Part shown: positions 42,401 through 48,510 of the stretch, in pieces | Position numbering within the stretch: position 1 is the stretch's first letter | How the letters are laid out: each line of letters starts with the position of its first letter | Assembly: GCF_014268655.2 (NCBI RefSeq) | Contig: NZ_JABWQX020000001.1 | Span: 650,001 to 714,000, forward strand | Length of the DNA: 64,000 nt | DNA from: Pseudomonas marvdashtae | GTDB lineage: Bacteria; Pseudomonadota; Gammaproteobacteria; Pseudomonadales; Pseudomonadaceae | Direction of reading: 5' to 3' | Position numbers and translations under genes: made by a program | The notes under the pieces: model-generated | Told to the model about the DNA's origin: nothing | The model's input: only the letters and a program-made list of their open reading frames with translations | The model's database searches: none

Positions 42401-42676
42401 AAGGGGATTACAAATATTGAATATCAGATACCGGCTTATGATCGAGCTGGAAATGTGATCGGCTATAAAGCGAAAGAGTTTACTAAGACTGTTTATGATC
42501 CGAAGGTCTTCTCTGATCAAAAGATCCTTGATCTTGGACAGCAGGCTGCGGCCAGTGGATACAGGGGTGCTTTGTCGAAGGGGGTGACTCAATATGATGC
42601 TACTGCCGGGGGCGTTAGCTTTAGGGTCTACCTTGACAAGGCTACAGGGGCAGTTACTAACTTTCACCCCCAGTGA
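33431..42676 (+). CDS. cdiA: CdiA-type filamentous haemagglutinin with C-terminal toxin
   Basis: Giant secreted protein of 3081 residues. A signal region (residues 26-48, ending PLWAQA) leads into the two-partner-secretion domain, with [11 protein letters not shown] and [20 protein letters not shown]. Long FHA-type repeats follow: a first block to about 1080, a middle region of about 1100-1500, and a second block with many AGRDI/AGNDV units to about 2450. A pretoxin region then leads to a C-terminal tip of about 145 residues (from about nt 42234). The tip has NHL, GTHN, a KTVYDP...SDQKILDLG segment and final NFHPQ, which recalls EndoU-type RNase toxins. I see no VENN motif. The ATG at 33431 is chosen over a TTG at 33407. 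Delivered by contact to neighbouring cells. Confidence 0.9.
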   Translation: [3081 protein letters not shown]

Positions 42677-42684
42677 GGATTGAT

Positions 42685-43047
42685 ATGAAAGAGCTATTTG
42701 GACAGCCATATACTGATTCAGACCCTTACTGGATAGTGAAGGGGTATTTTGATCGGATGTATCACGATGGTAATTTTATAAAATCTCTTGAGCTATTGGT
42801 GAAAAGGTGGGGCTTCAGTACGGATGGTGCGTACTGCAATTTTCCTGATTTAAATAGTTTTTTTGAGGAGGAACATTTTGAAGGTGTTGAGTTCGCTTAT
42901 GGTTATCCGCCAAAAAATGAAGATACAGTTGTTGTAAGTGAAGAGATTTGCTCTAAATACATACGGCTAGCATGTGATAAGTATGTAAGTCTTCATCCGG
43001 AAGATACTGTAAAAGTGAGAGAGATTTTGGATCAGCTTTTTTTCTGA
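42685..43047 (+). CDS. cdiI: CdiI-type immunity protein for the CdiA toxin tip
   Basis: Acidic protein of 120 residues directly after cdiA. Segments such as DPYWIVKGYFDRMYHDGNF, NFPDLNSFFEEEHFEGV and KYIRLACDKYVSLHPEDT resemble the CdiI immunity group that goes with RNase (EndoU-like) CdiA tips; I judge this by eye, not by a search. By position it should neutralise the toxin in the producing cell. The ATG at 42685 has GAGG six bases upstream; a GTG at 42673 overlapping the cdiA stop is an alternative. Codon use is much more AT-rich than in the cdiA body, like the toxin tip, which fits exchange of tip plus immunity as a unit. Confidence 0.75.
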   Translation: MKELFGQPYTDSDPYWIVKGYFDRMYHDGNFIKSLELLVKRWGFSTDGAYCNFPDLNSFFEEEHFEGVEFAYGYPPKNEDTVVVSEEICSKYIRLACDKYVSLHPEDTVKVREILDQLFF

Positions 43048-43057
43048 TTTATTCTGA

Positions 43058-44032
43058 ATAAATAGGCCCAGTACTGCCGAGACTATTGTTGATAGGATCA
43101 TAACCCGTGTCGGGAATTTTTTGCCGACCCAGTCTTATGGGTTTCGGCCAGGCCGCTCGGCTCATCAGGCCTTGGAAGTGCTGTACCAGCGTCTGAGGAA
43201 CATGGGCGGTGGCTGGGTGCTGGAGTTGGACATACGGTCGTACTTCGACACGATTGACCATGCTCTGTTGCGAGGATTCGTGCAGCAACGGGTAAAGGAT
43301 GGTGTGCTCAACCGCCTGATCGGCAAATGGCTGAAGGCGGGCGTGATGGAACACGGGCAATGGCAACGCATGGAGGCCGGCTCACCTCAAGGCGGTGTGA
43401 TCTCGCCATTGTTGGCGAATATCTATCTCCACCATGTATTGGATGTCTGGTTCGAACGCGAAGTAAAGCCGCGATTGGTTGGCAGCAGTTCTATGCTGCG
43501 TTATGCCGATGATGCGGTGCTGGTTTTCGCCAACGAGCGGGACGCCAGGCGGGTAATGGAGGTACTGCCCAAGCGCTTCGGCCGGTTTGGTCTGGAGTTG
43601 CATCCGGATAAGACGCGGTTGGTGGGTTTCAAGCCCGCAATACCAGGTCGAGGCAGAAGCTTCGATCTGCTGGGATTCACTCACTACTGGGGGCGATCCA
43701 AGTCAGGCTGTTGGACGATTTATCGGAAAACTGCCAAGGATCGCTTTCGGCGAACGCTCAGGCAGATCAGCCGATGGTGCCGTGTGAATCGGCATCAATT
43801 CGTACGAGACCAGCACGTTCAACTGGTTCGCAAGCTGAGAGGGCACTTCGCCTACTTTGGGATTTGCGGCAACTATCGGTCGATGGGCGCTCTACGTTTT
43901 CGCGTCGAGCGCATTTGGATCAAGTGGTTGTCGCGTAGGTCGCAGCGCGGGAGGTTGAATTGGGAGAAAGCAGCGTTGCTACTAAAGTTGCTTCCCTTGC
44001 CAGCACCACGGATTAGCAAAGCCTGTTACTGA
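43058..44032 (+). pseudogene. 5'-truncated group II intron reverse transcriptase/maturase
   Basis: Remnant of an LtrA-type intron protein. The readable part begins at about 43058 without a start codon, and the conserved entry QSYGFRPGRSAHQALEVL shows that the first RT blocks are missing. Later blocks survive: LELDIRSYFDTIDH, GSPQGGVISPLLANIYLH and the catalytic LRYADDAVLVF, then HPDKTRLVGFKP. A maturase-specific domain follows (about DRFRRTLRQISRWCRVNR to the end). Only about 310 of an expected 420-plus residues remain. A TTG at 43121 could start translation but would not restore the missing blocks. Intron RNA domains V and VI follow the stop. Confidence 0.85.
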
Positions 44033-44109
44033 GGAGCCGGATGCGTGAATTGCGCACGTCCGGATCTGTGGGAGGCCGGCCCAGGTAACTGGCCGGTCGA
44101 CCCGACTTT
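43058..44109 (+). mobile_element. Group II intron fragment (3' part only)
   Basis: The maturase remnant is followed by RNA domain V at about 44034-44067: GAGCCGGATGCGTG, loop AATT, then GCGCACGTCCGGATC. A domain VI-like hairpin follows (GGCCGGCCCAGGTAACTGGCCGG) and ends near CCCGAC at about 44106. The 5' RNA domains are absent, as in incomplete retrohoming. The 5' boundary lies shortly after the cdiI stop and cannot be set exactly. Confidence 0.75.
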
Positions 44110-44218
44110 GTGGCGTGTAGAGAGGCAAGCCTGTTGCCTTTGCTCAACTGAAAATAAATCTGTCACCTTTTTACACGTCTAAAATTTTACCCGCCAAAAA
44201 CTTGAATGGGGTTCTTCC

Positions 44219-45076
44219 ATGATTCGTGCACCTTGGGGAGATGAACAATACTGGAGTGGTCGTGAAACAAAAGATCTGCAATGGATTGAGCGCACCAGTA
44301 AAATTTTGTCGGAGCCTTCGGCCAACCCCATATACAGAGCGCAGTTTGCATTCGACTTCGCTAAAGATAATTTGCGCGCCGCCATACGGGTCTACTCCAG
44401 AGGTGGTGATGTTGGAGAGATGGCCAGCTTTTTTCCTCGGATTTTAGACGCTTGGGCGCTCTCCAATCGCACCTCCGATGAAATCTGTGCAGAAAACAAT
44501 CTCCAGACTTGCCGAGACTGGACCTTTGAGCTTTCAAATTTAAACCACTATATCTGGTGTTTCTGGCTGGTGAGCCTGGCGCTCGTTCTTGAAATCCCCG
44601 ACGACCAGTGGCTTCGTTTGGTTGCGTTGATAGGCGAGGGCGGGCAGGACGTTCTGCTTGATCGAGTCATGGCGTCTCGTCAACCAGAGCGGACGATTGG
44701 GGAAAACCTCCTGCATGCCAAGCCCTACGCAAGGCTGCTCAAGGCCATTGATGCGCCGCAGGCGCAGCAAGCAACGTTGTTGCTTGCTTTCGTAAAACAT
44801 TGGTATCCGGAGCTGAACCGGCGCGGTAAACAGCAACCGTGGTGGTACATCTATGGTGATCCAGTAAAACATCCGCTTGAGATGGGAAGCTATTTTGGTC
44901 GTTGGTGTTTCGAGGCGGTCGCCGCCGTGAAAGTCTTTGGGCTTGATGATAGTGACTGCATCGGACATGAACACTATCCGGGAGATTTACTCCATCCCAG
45001 CGAAGAAGCTGTTCCAACACCTGAGCCACTCGCCAAGCCTGGATGGTGGGCAAGGTTGTTAGGACGTTCAGGTTAA
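44219..45076 (+). CDS. PoNe-type DNase immunity protein (PoNi, DUF1910/DUF1911), orphan
   Basis: Protein of 285 residues with the pattern of PoNi immunity proteins. The N-terminal helical part contains FAKDNLRAAIRVYSRGGDV. The C-terminal DUF1911-like part has ICWFWLV-type hydrophobic segments, LLHAKPYARLLKAIDAPQ, FVKHWYPELNRRG and the family ending YFGRWCFEAVAAVKVFGLDDS with HEHYPGDLLHP. Such proteins neutralise PoNe DNase toxins delivered by type VI or related systems. No PoNe toxin gene is next to it, so it is probably an orphan immunity gene left from, or kept beside, the CDI locus. ATG at 44219; the ribosome site (GGGG) is weak. Confidence 0.75.
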   Translation: MIRAPWGDEQYWSGRETKDLQWIERTSKILSEPSANPIYRAQFAFDFAKDNLRAAIRVYSRGGDVGEMASFFPRILDAWALSNRTSDEICAENNLQTCRDWTFELSNLNHYIWCFWLVSLALVLEIPDDQWLRLVALIGEGGQDVLLDRVMASRQPERTIGENLLHAKPYARLLKAIDAPQAQQATLLLAFVKHWYPELNRRGKQQPWWYIYGDPVKHPLEMGSYFGRWCFEAVAAVKVFGLDDSDCIGHEHYPGDLLHPSEEAVPTPEPLAKPGWWARLLGRSG

Positions 45077-45185
45077 GCGATGTCCAAATCAGTCATCGAT
45101 TACTAGAACGAGGTCATCTCCATTCCGCTTTTGTCGAAAGTACTTCGATGGTCTGTGGTCATTCAAATTTTGCAGGGAAGTAATC

Positions 45186-45761
45186 ATGAAAAAAACCACC
45201 TTTTTAGTTCTAGCCATGGCCCTGGCAGGCTGTCACTCAAACGTCAGGGATTCCTCGCCAAGCCTGCTCAAGGATGGCGTGCAGTTGCAACAACCCAAGG
45301 TCGTCGCTGACGCAGACCACGCCAAGATCATCATGAAGGCGACAGGGTTCACTCACCCGGTACAGTTCTCCATACGACGCAGTTCCGATGCGGATCAGCG
45401 TGCCGAGATCTTGGGAACCGTGGTCGATTCCGGTCGTGGCAAGGTATTCGGCTGGATCGCCAAAATGAACGAGGTTACCAACAGCGCCACCGTAAAACGC
45501 TTCCCCCAGCTGGAGGTGCAGGCTGATCCCGGGCAGGCGATTGAAGTGATCGGTGAATCGCGGGTCTACGACTCGAACTACAACCGCTATGCCGAAAAAA
45601 TTGTTTATGCATGCGGCCCCATGAGTTCCACCTTCAAGCCCGAGAAGCAAAAGGTTTACCTGGTGGAGTTCGTGATCATTGGGGCAGGTTGTGAGCAGTA
45701 TGTTTACGATGTCACTCAGCCACAGGAGCGTATTCCCGTAGCGAGCATCCAGGGGCACTGA
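45186..45761 (+). CDS. Putative lipoprotein of unknown function
   Basis: Protein of 191 residues. MKKTTFLVLAMALAGC is a lipoprotein signal with lipobox LAGC, so cysteine 16 is the likely lipid anchor. The mature part has no motif I recognise; two further cysteines (YACGPM and GAGCEQY) could pair. AGGGAA precedes the ATG. A second lipoprotein gene follows 74 bases downstream on the same strand, so they may be co-transcribed. Position behind an immunity gene allows a role in protection against toxins, but nothing in the sequence shows it. Confidence 0.7.
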   Translation: MKKTTFLVLAMALAGCHSNVRDSSPSLLKDGVQLQQPKVVADADHAKIIMKATGFTHPVQFSIRRSSDADQRAEILGTVVDSGRGKVFGWIAKMNEVTNSATVKRFPQLEVQADPGQAIEVIGESRVYDSNYNRYAEKIVYACGPMSSTFKPEKQKVYLVEFVIIGAGCEQYVYDVTQPQERIPVASIQGH

Positions 45762-45835
45762 GTCCGACCTGATAATTTTGCATACGCGGATAGTCACCAC
45801 GAGCAACCGCGTTTCACGTATGGACACGACACAGC

Positions 45836-46804
45836 ATGCAAAAAAATATCGTATTGATCGGTCTGATGATTGCCCTTGGCGGTTGCCAGAGCATGAAAGA
45901 CCTTGGGAAGAGCACCGTCGAGTACCTCGAGGAGTCCCGCACCACGCCGATGGAGCGTTACCTCGCAGAGTTGCGCAATCCCTCTGTGCCGCTTGGGACC
46001 TTTGACGACGCTTTGGATGGCAACCAAGGCAAGGCATGTCGCCAAACTACCCACTACCGAACTGTTCAACCGTCCGACTTGCAGCTCGTCATATCCGCGA
46101 GCGAAGGTGGAATTCCGACTTGCCAGCATGTGCTCGGTACGTTCTATGAGAGCGGCACAGGCGTGGGCCAGAACACTGCCCGGGCCAGGTCACTCTACCT
46201 GCAAGCGGCGCCGGCCGATCCATATGCCTATGTGGAGCTCGCGCGCATGGCGCGGGATGGGATTGACGAGCCAGTTGACCCGGTGAAGGCCCGCGATTAT
46301 TACACCCGTGCAGGTATAGGTGGTGTGGTGGGGTTGGGTGGGTTGATGGAGCAGGGCAAGGGCGGTGCGCAGGATGTGTCGGGTGCTTTGAAGCTGTACG
46401 TCGATGCTACCCAAAAATACGGTGACCCCGCCTGGAAGGCAATGCGGCCGCTATTGGCCCTTGGGCTGGAGCTCGATGCTGAGCAGGTGCAGAAATACAA
46501 TCGAGTGTGGATTGGGGGGCTTCTGCGCCAGATGCGTTTCGAGTTATGGCGTTCGTATGAGCTCGGTGGGCTCAATCACTCTGGTCAAACGCTGACAATT
46601 AGAGTGCTTTTCAGGTTCTCGACCGGGAGTCCGAAGCCCAAGGTTTACCTGGCCGAGAGTTCCGGCGATCCAGTGATAGACACTGCTGTGGTGTCTGCGG
46701 TGTACCGCCTGACTATGAAAGATCCCTACATGCTTCCAGCGGGTCAGGAAACGTTCGACTTCGTGGCGCCGGTCGTCCTGTCCCCGAGTGCCAAACGGGG
46801 CTGA
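45836..46804 (+). CDS. Lipoprotein with Sel1-like repeats and a TonB-like C-terminal domain
   Basis: Protein of 322 residues with a lipoprotein signal (IGLMIALGGC, cysteine 17). Residues of about 80-190 carry Sel1/TPR-like units: CQHVLGTFYESGTGVGQNTARARSLYLQAA, shown in part, and ELARMARDGIDEPVDPVKARDYY. The C-terminal 75 residues look like a TonB C-terminal domain: LTIRVLFRFSTG then VYLAESSGDPVIDTAVVSAVYR. No TonB membrane anchor or proline-rich spacer is present, so it is not a working TonB; the domain may bind a partner protein. The ATG at 45836 lacks a good ribosome site. A terminator at 46902 closes the unit. Confidence 0.7.
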   Translation: MQKNIVLIGLMIALGGCQSMKDLGKSTVEYLEESRTTPMERYLAELRNPSVPLGTFDDALDGNQGKACRQTTHYRTVQPSDLQLVISASEGGIPTCQHVLGTFYESGTGVGQNTARARSLYLQAAPADPYAYVELARMARDGIDEPVDPVKARDYYTRAGIGGVVGLGGLMEQGKGGAQDVSGALKLYVDATQKYGDPAWKAMRPLLALGLELDAEQVQKYNRVWIGGLLRQMRFELWRSYELGGLNHSGQTLTIRVLFRFSTGSPKPKVYLAESSGDPVIDTAVVSAVYRLTMKDPYMLPAGQETFDFVAPVVLSPSAKRG

Positions 46805-46901
46805 CAACTCGGTCAGTCACTTCAAGACGGCTTCGGTGCAATAAGCGCAGGGGCCTAAGGTAAGTCAGTACGCGTGTGCGCTAACTGGAGCATATAAGCG
46901 A

Positions 46902-46930
46902 AACGGGCAACCCCAAAGGTCGCCCGTTTT
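46902..46930 (+). terminator. Terminator after the lipoprotein pair
   Basis: AACGGGCAACC pairs with GGTCGCCCGTT (one mismatch) around a short loop and continues into TTTTCATTT. It also lies at the 3' end of the convergent small gene and may serve both. Confidence 0.75.
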
Positions 46931-46933
46931 CAT

Positions 46934-47206
46934 TTATTCAACCGCCTGCGCCCGCAATCGTCTACCAATCACATCCATCACATCACACCCATCGCGCAGC
47001 GCTATCGTCAGCATTTTGCAGAAGTCGGAAAGCACCAGCGTGTCGGAGCTGATGTCCGAGCGGAACGCGATGTTTTCCAGCAGCTGGGTCACGGTTCGGA
47101 TGCGGTAGTCAGCGGTTTCGAAGAGGACATCAAGCGGGGCTTCGGTGTCGATCAGCAGGGTAGCGGGGGTGCAGTCGACGCCGGTGATGGGCATGTATCG
47201 GTTCAT
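46934..47206 (-). CDS. Small protein of unknown function, 90 residues
   Basis: Protein of 90 residues beginning MNRYMPITGVDCTPATLLID; it has no signal peptide and is predicted largely helical in the second half (DFCKMLTIALRDGCDVMDV). It looks like one of the many small pseudomonad paralogues of unknown role, but I cannot name a family with certainty. The ATG at 47206 has GAGG eight bases upstream; an in-frame ATG at 47224 has none. A hairpin at 47266-47281 lies about 60 bases upstream in its leader or promoter region. Confidence 0.6.
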   Translation of the reverse strand: MNRYMPITGVDCTPATLLIDTEAPLDVLFETADYRIRTVTQLLENIAFRSDISSDTLVLSDFCKMLTIALRDGCDVMDVIGRRLRAQAVE

Positions 47207-47589
47207 TGGTAGTACCTCATTCAAATGAAGGGATCTACCTCGTTCAATCAGGTCGCCAAACCCGAGTCGCCATTGGGCGACGCGAAACTATAGGCCGTCC
47301 CCCCCAAGCGCCACAAGACACCGCTTTCCGAGTTTCATGTAGGAGCTCTGGCCATTCTACGGCGGTGTTCCCCTACATGTGTCTGCGGTTATAAACGGAT
47401 CGAGCCTGCCTTCAGTTCCGTGCCGCTTCACGCCCTGAGCTCTTCCGTCAACATGCTTTCATTGCCCCCGGTGTTGTTATCAAAGGCGAGTCGTGGCGGG
47501 CCAAGGTTTGTAAATAGACGCTTTCGTCATACGGGGATCCATTCTTCCCAGCTTCCTTTTCGATACGGGGTGCTTTCGGCCAGGGAGGA
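47207..47589. other. Intergenic region with a GTCGCC repeat hairpin
   Basis: No convincing gene. At 47252 and 47266 GTCGCC occurs as a direct repeat, and the second copy pairs with GGCGAC at 47276-47281. This lies upstream of the small minus-strand gene and could be an operator or leader hairpin. The rest (47290-47589) shows nothing I can support. Confidence 0.5.
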
Positions 47590-48135
47590 TCAAACGCCAA
47601 ATACAAATTTGAGTATCAAGGCTCCGACTATCGTCGTGACCAGTGGCGCAAGGTAAAGCTCATGCCACTGCTTCCAGATGCTGCTGCCGGGAATGTCCAC
47701 GGACTGTTCGATCTGGGCTCGGGTGCGTGATCGGGTGCCGGCGATGGATTCTTTGATGAGCTGGTCTTCGATCTCCCTGTTGATTCTGCGGATCCTGGCT
47801 TTTGATGCCGCGCCGGAGGAGAAAAGCGCCGAACCGACGAAGATTCCCAGATAGACAGCGATGAACCAGAAGTTGCTGGGGGATGTAAGCCAGTAGGGGT
47901 CGGGAATCGGCGCCAGGTCCCAAAGCCAATGGAGGCCGCCGGTGTGTTCGTAGCAAAAGTAGGCGAACCGTTTGAGCTGATAGGCAATCGCGCTGCCGAT
48001 GGCACTGCCGTCATCGAGTTTCGATGAAAACATAAGCAGTGTAGAGATGACCGTGCTGATGAGACTGAGGATGGCGATCCCTGCTCCCAGCAACATTTTC
48101 AACGAGGCTTTCCTCTGGGCTTCCCTGATATTCAT
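47590..48135 (-). CDS. YniB-family inner-membrane protein
   Basis: Membrane protein of 181 residues, the size of E. coli YniB (178), and similar along its length. Hydrophobic segments lie at about 15-37, 87-108 and 155-178. Between them GSALFSSGAASKARIRRINREIEDQLIKES, shown here as a landmark at about 103-132, matches the YniB pattern of a basic loop ending in EDQLI. The function of the family is unknown. The ATG at 48135 has AAGGAAG eight bases upstream. It stands alone between two intergenic stretches. Confidence 0.8.
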   Translation of the reverse strand: MNIREAQRKASLKMLLGAGIAILSLISTVISTLLMFSSKLDDGSAIGSAIAYQLKRFAYFCYEHTGGLHWLWDLAPIPDPYWLTSPSNFWFIAVYLGIFVGSALFSSGAASKARIRRINREIEDQLIKESIAGTRSRTRAQIEQSVDIPGSSIWKQWHELYLAPLVTTIVGALILKFVFGV

Positions 48136-48195
48136 GCAGAATTCTTCCTTGGATGATCCGTGTCACGCTGCGTCGCATCGAGTTTTCTCGACGCC

Positions 48196-48231
48196 AAAGA
48201 AAAACCCCTGAAATTTTTTGGATTTCAGGGG
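48196..48231 (-). terminator. Terminator of minus-strand transcription from the restriction operon side
   Basis: On the minus strand CCCCTGAAAT and ATTTCAGGGG pair around seven bases and run into TTTTTCTTT. It lies downstream of the minus-strand restriction operon and before yniB. Confidence 0.85.
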
Positions 48232-48510
48232 CTTGGTGTTGGTGGGCCGGGGTAATCTGAAATGATCCCATAATCTTATGATTTTAATGTTTTTTTATAT
48301 TTTAGGTTTGGTCTTGGAATACCTCTAGGAATACTGCTGCTAGCCTAGTATTAAACCACTCAAAATGTATTTTTTCGTGAAGAGATGGTCATTGGTCGAG
48401 GATAATTTGAGCATTCCCACCGGCAGCATGACCAGCAGCAGCCATTTCAGGGCACCGAGAATGGGTTTCAAAATGAGTGAAGATCCATTGCAATTTTTGC
48501 GAGATAAGGC
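48232..48510. other. AT-rich intergenic region between the restriction operon and yniB
   Basis: No complete gene. On the minus strand GGCCCACCA (48240-48248) just before the terminator looks like a tRNA acceptor end, but no tRNA folds upstream. In frame with, and past, the stop of the HNH gene (48510 down to 48340) lies a reading frame with a hydrophobic stretch, LKWLLLVMLPVGMLKL. It has no start codon and may be a gene fragment. Confidence 0.5.

Noticed and set aside
43058..44032. Retron or defence-type reverse transcriptase
   Set aside because: The maturase-specific domain and the following intron domains V and VI identify a group II intron protein, and its N-terminal RT blocks are missing.
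45084..45113. A very short frame after the PoNi gene (ATG, eight codons, stop)
   Set aside because: Too short and without context to support a gene or a leader.
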